Part shown: positions 51,262-59,424 of the stretch, one piece after another | How positions within the stretch are numbered: the stretch's first letter is position 1 | Layout of the letters: the number at the start of each line of letters is the position of its first letter | Source of the DNA: Prescottella subtropica | Lineage (GTDB): Bacteria > Actinomycetota > Actinomycetes > Mycobacteriales > Mycobacteriaceae | DNA: 59,424 nucleotides | Direction of reading: 5' to 3' | NCBI RefSeq assembly: GCF_005434945.1 | Contig: NZ_SKCH01000022.1 | Location: forward strand, 1-59,424 | The notes under the pieces: generated by a model | What the model was told of the DNA's origin: nothing | What the model saw: only the letters and a program-made list of their open reading frames with translations | Database searches by the model: none | Position numbers and translations under genes: made by a program

Positions 51262-53045
51262 TCAAGTCTGTCGACAATGTTCCGGTGTACACGCTGCTGA
51301 GCCCGGAGAACACGATCGTGTACCGGATCCCGACGTACCAGCGGGAGTACTCGTGGAGCAAGCAGCAGTGGGACGACCTGTTCGACGACCTCCTCGACTC
51401 GGTCGGTGATTCCGGGCATTTCCTCGGCACGATCATCTGCGTCAACCAGACCGAGAACGCCACCCAGGAAACCGTGCTCGAACTGATCGACGGACAGCAG
51501 CGCATGACCACCCTGTCGCTGCTGCTCGCCGCCATCCACGGTTGCCTCGAGGCTCGGCGTGACCAGCTCGACGAGGACGATCTCACCGACCTGACGAACC
51601 TGCGCCGCCAACTCGTACTGCGTCGCCCCATCCGGCCCCGGCTGCGGCCCCAGAAGCAGAACTCCAACTACGAGGACTACCTCAACGTCCTGTCCCGTAT
51701 CGGTATAGACATCGAACACCCCAAGGTTCGTAACCTCGGGAACCGGCGGATCATGCGGGCCTGCACCCACTTCACCAACCGTATCGAGTCCCGCGCCGAC
51801 GAAACGGGTCGGGATGTCATCGACATCGCGCTCGACATGCTCGGCCGCGTCAAGAACGCCACTCTCGTCAAACTCGAGGTCGAAAGCCACTCCGATGCGT
51901 TCGTGCTGTTCGAGTCGTTGAACAACCGCGGGATGCCGCTCACCCCGATCGATCTCATCAAGAACAATCTCCTCGCGGCCTCTGATCGGCGGGACGGTTT
52001 CGACACAGACAAGGTGTTCGCCCGCTGGAACGACCTACTCGCCGACCTCGGCGACGACTACAAGAACCAGGAACGCTTCTTCCGGCAGTACTACAACGCG
52101 TTCAAAGCCGCCCTGCCGGCGGTTGCGAAGGCCCCGATCGCCACCCGCACCAACCTGATCCGCATCTACGAAACCCTCATTGCCGCTGATCTGGCGGCAT
52201 TCCTCGACGGCATCACCACCGTCGGCTCGGCCTACAAGCGGATCATCGGCAACCTCGACGACGAGGACACCCGCACCGGACTCGACAGCGCACTCCGGGC
52301 GCTGTCCCGCGCCCAGGGATCACCGTCCCACATCCTGCTGCTGTTCCTGATGCTCCGCCGCGACGACCTCGACCTCACCGAGACGCAGCTCGAGCAGATC
52401 ACCCGACTGCTGGCGAGTTTCTTCGTGCGCCGCAACCTGACCGGCACCCCGCAGACCTACACCCTGCAGGCCCGGTTCATGGATCTCATCGACCAGGTGA
52501 CGCCGCTACGGGGCGACGACGTCGAGGCCACCGTCCGAGAGGGCCTGCGCCGGGTCTCCGCATCGGACGAGTACTTCCTCGAGAAGCTGTCCGGGCAGAT
52601 CTACGACGAGAACGCGGACGTCGCACGATTCGTCCTGGTCTCCCTCGCCGAACATGGATTCACCAAGGAGACGTGGACCGACCTGTGGGAACGCGAAAGC
52701 ACCCACTACAAGTGGACGATCGAGCACATCCTGCCGCAGGGTGTCAACCTGCCGGAGGAATGGGTTGCCATGCTCGGCGGGGACCGCGAGACCGCCGGCG
52801 ACATCCAGCAGCGTGTCGCTCACACACTCGGGAACCTCACCATCACCGGCTTCAACAGCAACCTCGGCAACCGCTCCTTCGCCTACAAGAAGGACCGCAA
52901 GGACGGGCGCGGTAACGCCATCGGCTTCCGCAACGGACTCAGCCTGAATGCCGACGTCGTCACCGCCGACCAATGGACCGAACATGAGATCGAGGCACGC
53001 ACCGCGGTACTCGCACAACGCACGCTCGAACTGTTCCCGATCTGA
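51258..53045 (+). CDS. DUF262/DUF1524 protein (GmrSD-like nuclease) embedded in the hsd operon
   Basis: A 595-residue protein. The N-terminal DUF262 domain (ParB-like NTPase fold) shows YRIPTYQREYSWSKQQWDDL and VLELIDGQQRMTTLSLLLAA, plus FVLFESLNNRGMPLTPIDLI. The C-terminal DUF1524 domain is an HNH-type nuclease: YKWTIEHILPQG with its His, then AHTLGNLTITGFNSNLGN with the Asn. Together this is the GmrSD/type IV restriction arrangement, which in characterised members cuts modified phage DNA. GTG start overlaps the hsdS stop, so it is made with the type I enzyme and may widen its range to modified DNA. Similar inserts occur in some other hsd operons. Confidence 0.9.
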   Translation: MIKSVDNVPVYTLLSPENTIVYRIPTYQREYSWSKQQWDDLFDDLLDSVGDSGHFLGTIICVNQTENATQETVLELIDGQQRMTTLSLLLAAIHGCLEARRDQLDEDDLTDLTNLRRQLVLRRPIRPRLRPQKQNSNYEDYLNVLSRIGIDIEHPKVRNLGNRRIMRACTHFTNRIESRADETGRDVIDIALDMLGRVKNATLVKLEVESHSDAFVLFESLNNRGMPLTPIDLIKNNLLAASDRRDGFDTDKVFARWNDLLADLGDDYKNQERFFRQYYNAFKAALPAVAKAPIATRTNLIRIYETLIAADLAAFLDGITTVGSAYKRIIGNLDDEDTRTGLDSALRALSRAQGSPSHILLLFLMLRRDDLDLTETQLEQITRLLASFFVRRNLTGTPQTYTLQARFMDLIDQVTPLRGDDVEATVREGLRRVSASDEYFLEKLSGQIYDENADVARFVLVSLAEHGFTKETWTDLWERESTHYKWTIEHILPQGVNLPEEWVAMLGGDRETAGDIQQRVAHTLGNLTITGFNSNLGNRSFAYKKDRKDGRGNAIGFRNGLSLNADVVTADQWTEHEIEARTAVLAQRTLELFPI

Positions 53046-53099
53046 CGGCCACTACCGCCCACCAGATCTGATCGAGCCGCAAGCCAAGGAGAACCAGCG

Positions 53100-56000
53100 T
53101 TGCCACAGCATCACGAGTCCGTCCTCGAGGACGAAATCTGCCAGTACCTCGCCGCTCACGGCTGGTTGTACTCGCCGGACGACACCGGCTACGACCGCGA
53201 CCTCGCGTTGTTCCCGGAGGATGTGTTCGCCTGGCTGGCGGAGACGCAGCCGGTCGAGTTCGAGAAGCGGATCAAGCCGGCCGACACCCGGGAGGTGCAG
53301 GAGAAGGCGAGGACGGCGCTGCTGCAGCGTCTCGCGAAGGCCCTGTCCGCGGACTTGAAGGCAGACGGCGGCACGCTTGCCGTCCTGCGGCGCGGGTTCA
53401 GCGACTTCAACGCGTCGTTCGCGATGTGCCAGTTCCAGCCGAACTCCGGCCTCAACGTGTCGACCGCGCAGAAGTATGGGGCGGTGCGGTTGCGGGTGAT
53501 GCGGCAGGTGCACTACTTGACGTCGAACACCAAGAAATCGATCGATCTGGTGTTCTTCGTCAACGGAATCCCCGTCGCCACAGCCGAACTCAAGACCGAT
53601 TTCACGCAGTCGGTGGCGCATGCGATCGAGCAGTACAAGAAGGACCGGGCCTCGAAGGGGGAGCCGCTGCTCACGTTCGGCAAGCGGGCGTTGGTGCATT
53701 TCGCGGTGTCGAACAAGGAAGTCCACATGACGACCCGGCTCGCCGGGCCGGCCACGGTGTTCCTGCCGTTCAACCGCGGCAACAACCGTCGGGCCGGGAA
53801 CCCGGTGAACCCGGACGGGTCGGCGTCGTCGTATCTGTGGGAGACGATCCTGCAGCGTGACACCTGGCTTCAGATCCTCGACCGGTTCCTCCACCTGGAG
53901 GTCACCGAGCGCAGAGACCCCGACACCGGCAAGAAGATCCGCAAGGAAACCCTGTTGTTCCCGCGGTTCCACCAGTGGGAGGCCGTCACCGCGCTGGTGG
54001 CCGCCGCCCGTAGTGAGGGGCCGGGGCACAAGTATCTGATCCAGCATTCGGCCGGGTCGGGGAAGACGAACTCGATCTCCTGGCTCGCCCAACGCCTGGC
54101 CAGCCTCTACAACGAGGCGGACGAGAAGGTGTTCTCGTCGGTCATCGTGGTCACCGACCGCACCGTCCTCGACGCCCAGTTGCAGGAGGCGATCCACCAG
54201 ATCAACCGCACCACCGGCGTCGTCGCCCACATCGACGGCCTGACCGGCTCCAAGTCCTCGGAGTTGGCGGATGCGTTGGAGTCGGGGACGCACATCATCA
54301 TCGTCACGATCCAAACGTTCCCCTACGCCCTGGATGCGATCGCCGACCGAAAGTCGCTGCAGGGCCGCTCGTTCGCGATCATCGCGGACGAGGCGCATTC
54401 GTCGCAGGCCGGTGGGGCGTCGAACAAGCTCAAGCAGGTCCTCTCGCAGGCCGAGTTCGACGAGGTCGCCGACGGCGCGGCGGTGTCCGCGGAGGACATC
54501 CTGGCGGCGGAGACGAAGGCCCGTGCGGAGGCCGGCAACATTTCGTTCTTCGCGTTCACCGCGACCCCGAAGGCCACCACCCTCGAGTTGTTCGGGCGCA
54601 CGGGCGCGGACGGGACGCCGCGGCCGTTCCACCTGTATTCGATGCAGCAGGCCATCGATGAGGGCTTCATCCTCGACGTGCTGCGTAACTACACCCCCTA
54701 CAAGACCGCGTTCCGTCTCTCCCATGACGGGCAGACGTACGCCACCGACGACACGAAGGACGGCACGATCGCCGTCACCAGCGGCGCCGGCGGCTCGGAT
54801 GCGGATCTGGTGGATCGGTTGGCGGCGGTGAAGTCGGTGATGAACTGGGTGAAGCTGCACCCGACGAACATCGCCCAGAAGGTCGCGATCATCGTCGAAC
54901 ACTTCCGGGAGAACGTCGCCTGGCGTTTGAACGGTCAGGCCAAGGCGATGGTCGTCACCTCTTCCCGCAAGGCCGCGGTCCGCTACAAGCTCGCCTTCGA
55001 CCGCTATGTCGCCGACCACGGCTACACCGACGTCGCCGCCCTGGTCGCATTCTCCGGCGAGGTCAAGGACCCCGAATCCGGGACGGTGGAGCCGTTCACG
55101 GAGACCAGCATGAACCCCGGCTTGAAGGGCCGGGATCTGCGCGATGCGTTCGCCACCGACGAGTTCCAGGTGATGTTGGTGGCCAACAAGTTTCAGACCG
55201 GGTTCGACCAGCCGAAACTGGTCGCGATGTATGTCGACAAGAAACTCGGCGGCGTCCAAGCCGTCCAGACCCTGTCCCGCCTCAACCGCACGTATGCGCC
55301 GCTGAAGGACCAGACGTTCGTCCTCGACTTCTCGAACGAGGTCGCCGACATCGTGGACGCGTTCTCCCCGTACTACGAGGCCACCACCCTCGCCGATGTC
55401 ACCGATCCGAACATCGTCCACGACACGATGCGCAAACTCGCCGTCGCCGGCCTCTACGAGGCCTCCGAAGTCGACGGCCTCGTCGATGCCTACCTCGCCC
55501 GCAAGGGACACGAGGCGTTGGAGAAGTGGGTCGCCCCGGCGGCCGAGCGGTACACGATCCGTATGCGTGATGCCGTCGAGCACAACGACGCCGCGGCGGT
55601 CGACGAGCTGGCGATGTTCCGCAAGGACGCCGGCACCTACGTGCGGCAGTACGAGTTCCTGTCCCAGTTGTTCGACTACGAGAACCCGTGGCTCGAGAAA
55701 CTCGCCATCTATCTCAAACTCCTCGCCCCGCAGCTCAGCGGTGGGGAGAAGCAGACCCCGATCGACCTGTCCGCGGTGACGATCGACTACCTCGGCCACC
55801 ACGAACAGGCCCAGCAGCATGGCACCCTCACTGCAGGCGTGCAGTTGGAGCCGGCCAAGGAATCGGGCACCGGGACTGTGAAGGATCCGGACATGGTCGC
55901 GCTCGAAGAGGTCATCGAGAAGATCAACGATCTGTTCTCCGGTGACCACCCCGACTCGTCCGTCCGGAACGTCGTCACCCACATCAAGGATCGGCTCGAG

Positions 56001-56210
56001 GAGAACGAGAACCTGCAGCAGCAGGCCAAGCACAACAGCCTGGCCCAGTTCTCCGCGAGCCCCGACATCGACATCGCCTTCGTCGACGCCGTCATCGGCG
56101 CGATGGACTCCTCGGCCGATCTGTCGGTGCAGATCCTCAACAACAAGGGCCTCGCGCAGAAGCTCCTCGGGGAGCTGCTACCGGGAATCTATGCACAACT
56201 TAGCAATTGA
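53100..56210 (+). CDS. hsdR: Type I restriction endonuclease subunit
   Basis: A 1036-residue translocase-nuclease. The N-terminal PD-(D/E)xK nuclease shows DLVFFVNGIPVATAELKTD with Asp149, Glu163 and Lys165. Helicase motifs follow: QHSAGSGKTNSISWLAQRL (Walker A, near 314), IIADEAHSSQAGGASNK (DEAH, near 430), FFAFTATPKATTLELFG (motif III) and VQTLSRLNRTYAPLKDQ (motif VI). A helical C-terminal region binds HsdM. TTG start supported by AAGGAGA 8-10 bases upstream. It pumps DNA past the complex and cuts after collision. Last gene of the hsd operon proper; the next gene begins 44 bp later. Confidence 0.95.
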   Translation: MPQHHESVLEDEICQYLAAHGWLYSPDDTGYDRDLALFPEDVFAWLAETQPVEFEKRIKPADTREVQEKARTALLQRLAKALSADLKADGGTLAVLRRGFSDFNASFAMCQFQPNSGLNVSTAQKYGAVRLRVMRQVHYLTSNTKKSIDLVFFVNGIPVATAELKTDFTQSVAHAIEQYKKDRASKGEPLLTFGKRALVHFAVSNKEVHMTTRLAGPATVFLPFNRGNNRRAGNPVNPDGSASSYLWETILQRDTWLQILDRFLHLEVTERRDPDTGKKIRKETLLFPRFHQWEAVTALVAAARSEGPGHKYLIQHSAGSGKTNSISWLAQRLASLYNEADEKVFSSVIVVTDRTVLDAQLQEAIHQINRTTGVVAHIDGLTGSKSSELADALESGTHIIIVTIQTFPYALDAIADRKSLQGRSFAIIADEAHSSQAGGASNKLKQVLSQAEFDEVADGAAVSAEDILAAETKARAEAGNISFFAFTATPKATTLELFGRTGADGTPRPFHLYSMQQAIDEGFILDVLRNYTPYKTAFRLSHDGQTYATDDTKDGTIAVTSGAGGSDADLVDRLAAVKSVMNWVKLHPTNIAQKVAIIVEHFRENVAWRLNGQAKAMVVTSSRKAAVRYKLAFDRYVADHGYTDVAALVAFSGEVKDPESGTVEPFTETSMNPGLKGRDLRDAFATDEFQVMLVANKFQTGFDQPKLVAMYVDKKLGGVQAVQTLSRLNRTYAPLKDQTFVLDFSNEVADIVDAFSPYYEATTLADVTDPNIVHDTMRKLAVAGLYEASEVDGLVDAYLARKGHEALEKWVAPAAERYTIRMRDAVEHNDAAAVDELAMFRKDAGTYVRQYEFLSQLFDYENPWLEKLAIYLKLLAPQLSGGEKQTPIDLSAVTIDYLGHHEQAQQHGTLTAGVQLEPAKESGTGTVKDPDMVALEEVIEKINDLFSGDHPDSSVRNVVTHIKDRLEENENLQQQAKHNSLAQFSASPDIDIAFVDAVIGAMDSSADLSVQILNNKGLAQKLLGELLPGIYAQLSN

Positions 56211-56254
56211 CCGTCGTTGAAGAACAAATCTGAATCGAGGAGCAGGCGCATATC

Positions 56255-59041
56255 ATGAGGGCGAGTACTCGTGGGCAGACCGGCGCCATCGGCGAAACGG
56301 CGGTGGCATTGAAGTTCGAGAAGCTGGGTTGGGGTGTGGCTGAGAATCCGACGCAGCATGACCTCGGCACGGACCTGTGGCTCCAAGCGCGCGATGACCG
56401 CGGTTTCGACCTGGGGGCGCTGGTGGGCGCACAGGTCAAGTCTGGGGATTCATTTTTCTGCAAACCATCAAACGAGGCTGATGGACACCAGGCTGGGTGG
56501 TGGTTCACTGACTCCGATGATCGTCATGTCAAGTATTGGACCGACCATCGGGTGCCGCATCTGCTGGTTCTACATTCGCCGGAATCTGAGGTCTCGTACT
56601 GGGTACACGTCACGAGAGATAAAATCGTGTCGACTGGGAAGGGAGTGAAAATTCTTGTTCCAGAATCGAATACGGTCGACCCGGATCACTTCGGAGACCT
56701 CGTTCGGGTCGCGGTAGGTGATCGGGACGGGGCTCAGTGGGAAGGCAGCACGTGGGACGGCGGAAGGTCGGTCCTCCGAGCCGACAGGCTTCGCTATGCC
56801 CTCCTGACGCCCCGATTGATCGCACCGCACCCCAATCTTACGGTCACCGAACTCACAGCCGAGTCGGCCATCGCGCTGCTCATCAAGATGCGCCTGCGAG
56901 ACCTTGACCCGGACAACCATCGCGAGACGAAGGTCCCGAGCGTCGACGAAGCGAGGTTGTCTCAAGACTGGGCATGGCGGCTCTACGCCGCGATGTATGA
57001 CTACCTCGTCAACGGGAAAAAAATCGAGGATGTTCGGGAACTGATCGATACCGCAGACGAGCCCTTTCAGAGAGCATCTGCAGCGGCGATCACCTGCGCA
57101 CTGCTTGTTGAGGAAGGCGAACCTGAACATGCTCTGGAGGCAGTGACGTTCGTTCTCGATCAAGATGATTGCGACCCCGTCGACCATGCCTGGCTCATGA
57201 CCCACAAGGCGCGATGCTTAGCTGAGTTGGGTCATCTGGAACAGGCATACAAGCACGCGGTCGAAGTGCAGAACCTACGCGGCACATCCACGCAGGACCC
57301 GACGGTGATGGCTATCGTGGGGTCAAGCTCCGATCTGATCTTCACGATCAGCGGGTGGCACTCTAGCAACATGTCCGCGGCGATCACCGGGCGCGATACT
57401 CTGGCTGCATGGTGGCGCACCCAGGAGGTCGCCTGGGGCTTGCAGCACAACTGGCAGTCGGCGTTCAAACAATGGGCTCACGATGCTCGCAGAACATTCG
57501 GAGCTAGCGATGAGACATGGCTGCGACTCCGTGCGGCCTCCCTCATAGCAGGAATGAGCGCTGACCAGAACGCATGGCGCCATACCGCAGGAATGCTGGC
57601 AGAGCGGATCCTCACAACGGCCAAACCAGATACAGATCACACCGCGAGCGCCAAGGCGCTGGGGTTGATGAGGACAGCCGGCGACTCCGATTCCGTGAAG
57701 CTAGCGGCTCAACATCTCCTTCGCGTCGGTCCAGCCCAAGCGGTGATCGAGGACGCGAGTCGCGTCGACCTCGAAGGGTCCACGCGGACCTCGATTCGAG
57801 CAGACCTGGAGATGCTGCGACACGCAGCCGACGTTCTTCCCACGGAGAATGTCGACCGGCACACCCGATGGCTCCTGGCCGTGTTGCAAGATCCGAGTTC
57901 TTTCGTCGAGCATTTGCGTCCTATGTTCCTTGTCAACCCGATCGTTCTCGACACGTTGTCAGATCTGACGCCTGGTGCTTCGGAATCTGCGATCCGCGAG
58001 GTCATCGACCACCTCGTGGCGCTGCCTCTCCAAGACGATCAGAGCGACGCCCATCATTACGCCGCGCTGATGTCCAGCATCCCGGATGACGCCTGGACAG
58101 ATCTCGACCGTCGAGCGCTGGCAGCTAGGGACGGTGACAACTTCGAACTCGTCGAAGCGATCACTACCCTGCTTGCAGATGCGGATTTCGGCGTTCGAGA
58201 AGCGCAACGCAGCAAGATCGCCAGAGGTGACCTCGCAGCATTGCGGGCGTTCGGTGATGTCCGGGACCTGGACTCTGACACAGTGCAATCTCTCATCGCG
58301 CACCTGACCGAGAAGATCCTTTCCGAAGTCGATGAACTGAGAAACGGACAGCACTCCATCGGTGCCATGGACTTCGCCGGTACCCTCGTTCTCATCAACA
58401 GATGGCACCCCTCAGAGGCGAACTGGGATCCAGTCGTATCGATACTTACGGTGAGGGCGCCGTTCTCTGAGCACTTGTGTGAACCACTGAAGCAACTCAA
58501 GCGGTTCGGATCGGAAATCCCAGAGCCTATCGTCGACGTTCTCGTGCCCGTCCTTCGAGAGATCATGACGAATCCTCCACGTCCGCATCCGTTCTTCGGC
58601 TCTCCTGATGTGAGTGGAGATGCGGCGGCTGCTCTCGCTGCAATCAGCCCGGACGCCGTCACTGATCCTGAGCTGTGGCAACTCATCAATGGAGATGAAC
58701 AGGGTCGTATTGCAGCCGTCCACGTGGTCGCTGCCCGGAACAGTCCCAGTGACCTGACGACTTTGGCTGTACTCGCGAATGATCCTGCGACACGGGTGAG
58801 GACAAGAGTGGCCTTCAGTCTCGCTCGACGGGTAGCGCAGGGTGTAGCCGTGCAGCCTGCGCTCGAACTGCTCACTCATGTCCTGGACGACTCGGGCACC
58901 CGCGTTGCGCAAGCGGTCGCGGCGCAGCTCGCGCAAACACAACCTAGTGACATGACAGCTCCTCTTGCTGAGATGCTGAAAGATCATCCGTCATCAAGGG
59001 TTCGGCGCGCGCTACGCGTACACGAGTCGTTGTCCATCTGA
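56255..59041 (+). CDS. DUF4365-type nuclease-like domain fused to a long helical-repeat region
   Basis: A 928-residue protein. Residues 1-150 match the DUF4365 pattern of the PD-(D/E)xK fold: GAIGETAVALKFEKLGWGVA (Glu14), GTDLWLQ (Asp40) and GAQVKSGDSF (Gln60, Lys62), the full set expected for an active nuclease. Residues about 230-400 look TPR-like (AWLMTHKARCLAELGHLEQA), and from about 480 to the end HEAT-like units recur (LAVLANDPATRVRTRVAFSL, MLKDHPSSRVRRALRVHESL). The gene is less GC-rich in third positions than hsdMR, so it has a different history. Probably a defence effector that uses the repeats for sensing; this is inference. A similar architecture is unknown to me. Confidence 0.7.
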   Translation: MRASTRGQTGAIGETAVALKFEKLGWGVAENPTQHDLGTDLWLQARDDRGFDLGALVGAQVKSGDSFFCKPSNEADGHQAGWWFTDSDDRHVKYWTDHRVPHLLVLHSPESEVSYWVHVTRDKIVSTGKGVKILVPESNTVDPDHFGDLVRVAVGDRDGAQWEGSTWDGGRSVLRADRLRYALLTPRLIAPHPNLTVTELTAESAIALLIKMRLRDLDPDNHRETKVPSVDEARLSQDWAWRLYAAMYDYLVNGKKIEDVRELIDTADEPFQRASAAAITCALLVEEGEPEHALEAVTFVLDQDDCDPVDHAWLMTHKARCLAELGHLEQAYKHAVEVQNLRGTSTQDPTVMAIVGSSSDLIFTISGWHSSNMSAAITGRDTLAAWWRTQEVAWGLQHNWQSAFKQWAHDARRTFGASDETWLRLRAASLIAGMSADQNAWRHTAGMLAERILTTAKPDTDHTASAKALGLMRTAGDSDSVKLAAQHLLRVGPAQAVIEDASRVDLEGSTRTSIRADLEMLRHAADVLPTENVDRHTRWLLAVLQDPSSFVEHLRPMFLVNPIVLDTLSDLTPGASESAIREVIDHLVALPLQDDQSDAHHYAALMSSIPDDAWTDLDRRALAARDGDNFELVEAITTLLADADFGVREAQRSKIARGDLAALRAFGDVRDLDSDTVQSLIAHLTEKILSEVDELRNGQHSIGAMDFAGTLVLINRWHPSEANWDPVVSILTVRAPFSEHLCEPLKQLKRFGSEIPEPIVDVLVPVLREIMTNPPRPHPFFGSPDVSGDAAAALAAISPDAVTDPELWQLINGDEQGRIAAVHVVAARNSPSDLTTLAVLANDPATRVRTRVAFSLARRVAQGVAVQPALELLTHVLDDSGTRVAQAVAAQLAQTQPSDMTAPLAEMLKDHPSSRVRRALRVHESLSI

Positions 59042-59061
59042 ACCGGTCAGTTCTGCCGGTT
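59041..59061 (+). terminator. Possible terminator hairpin
   Basis: AACCGG and CCGGTT pair over 6 bp around a 9-base loop at the stop codon of the preceding gene. The stem is short and there is no T run, so support is modest. The rest of 59062-59263 shows no gene I can support. Confidence 0.4.
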
Positions 59062-59263
59062 GGATGCGGGGACATGCGCATCCAGGGAGTAGGAGCGCAC
59101 TGGATGTGACTGCACGAGGCACCGTCTCACTTCCTTGACGGTGAGTCGATCCGCGCCGGCACCGGGCCGGAACGGATCGCCCCAGCTCGCCGCGTCCCAT
59201 AAGTTCGTACCGATACTGCGTGCCGGAACGTCGATGCGGGAACAACTTTCGGCACGGCCTCGG

Positions 59264-59424
59264 GAGAGTCCCCTGGGGTGGTGTAAACCGGGATCCCCGA
59301 ATCCGTGACCGTGTCGGTCCCGGAAGCGGAAGAGCCACCGCGTGAAGCTCTGTGAGTACCGACCAAGGAACTCACGACAAGGAGACCACGCGATGGCCCT
59401 GGACCAGTCTGCCCTATCCGAGCT
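59264..59424 (+). mobile_element. Left end of an IS256-family element, cut by the window edge
   Basis: From GAGAGTC at 59264 the sequence runs into GGGGTGGTGTAAACC, the form of left terminal repeats of actinobacterial IS256-family elements, and the transposase start follows at 59393. The right end lies outside the window, so the repeat cannot be confirmed. Confidence 0.55.
59393..59424 (+). CDS. IS256-family transposase, first residues only
   Basis: ATG 59393 opens MALDQSALSEL, cut by the window end, with AAGGAGA 8-14 bases upstream. The beginning matches IS256-family (mutator-type) transposases of actinobacteria as I recall them. Only 10-11 residues are visible, so the family call rests on this motif and on the terminal sequence before it. 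These enzymes move elements by a circular intermediate and duplicate 8-9 bp at the target. Confidence 0.6.
   Translation, partial: MALDQSALSE

Noticed and set aside
53052-56033. A 993-codon open frame on the minus strand opposite hsdR, and similar long frames opposite mutB (8750-11386) and tnpB
   Set aside because: They are antisense shadows made by GC-rich codon use. Their translations are rich in Arg, Gly, His and Val repeats with no family motifs, while the plus strand has full catalytic motif sets.
59012-59375. Two minus-strand frames of 82-108 codons near the right edge
   Set aside because: Low-complexity Arg/Ser/Pro composition with no start signal. They overlap the end of the plus-strand repeat protein and the IS256 left end.

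Overview
The window is GC-rich actinobacterial DNA. It has many GTG/TTG starts, leaderless-looking promoters and gene neighbourhoods typical of mycolic-acid bacteria. The closest fit is Rhodococcus or a near relative (inference). One block, with DUF3097, NfeD, SPFH, TVP38, then mutA-mutB-meaB, follows the order known from Mycobacterium tuberculosis Rv1486c-Rv1496. A second block, with an M20 peptidase, a YbhB/PEBP protein, pyrD, an LppL-like lipoprotein and uppP, follows Rv2141c-Rv2136c. Both are core genome.

Layout. 1-6.9 kb: the tail of a transposase, a frameshifted remnant, a GtrA membrane protein, a helix-turn-helix gene behind a palindrome, and conserved housekeeping genes. 7.1-12.3 kb: the methylmalonyl-CoA mutase operon mutA-mutB-meaB, with overlapping genes and a strong terminator. 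12.3-20.6 kb: a TetR/ScbR-type regulator behind palindromes, a nucleoside hydrolase, a class II amidotransferase, a trans-acting-reductase-like protein, a universal stress protein, an ECF sigma/anti-sigma pair and secreted proteins. 20.9-27.6 kb: an unusual SDR protein, a subtilase without a signal peptide, tRNA-Leu(GAG), a stand-alone TnpB element, and the M20/PEBP pair.

27.6-31.2 kb is an accessory cassette inserted into the conserved block. It holds a small HTH protein, a leaderless orphan, a von Willebrand A protein and a histone-deacetylase-like hydrolase. Two of these genes are preceded by copies of a roughly 145-nt leader. The two leaders are nearly identical except in one helix, which has changed in a compensatory way, so a structured RNA of unknown class is likely. 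Three copies of a 36-nt hairpin core also lie here. 31.2-39.2 kb: pyrD, a lipoprotein, a heme-acquisition operon (heme oxygenase-hmuTUV) behind an IdeR/DtxR-like iron box, an aldo/keto-reductase homologue lacking two tetrad residues, and uppP.

39.2-59.4 kb is accessory DNA. It contains small orphan proteins, an HTH-HNH overlapping pair, a gene split cleanly by an IS5-family insertion, and a defence island. The island begins with a NYN-type nuclease overlapping an HTH-methylase-specificity fusion whose catalytic motifs are degenerate. A complete type I restriction system (hsdM-hsdS-[DUF262/DUF1524]-hsdR) follows, then a large DUF4365-type nuclease-like protein with a long helical-repeat tail. 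The window ends at the left end of an IS256-family element.
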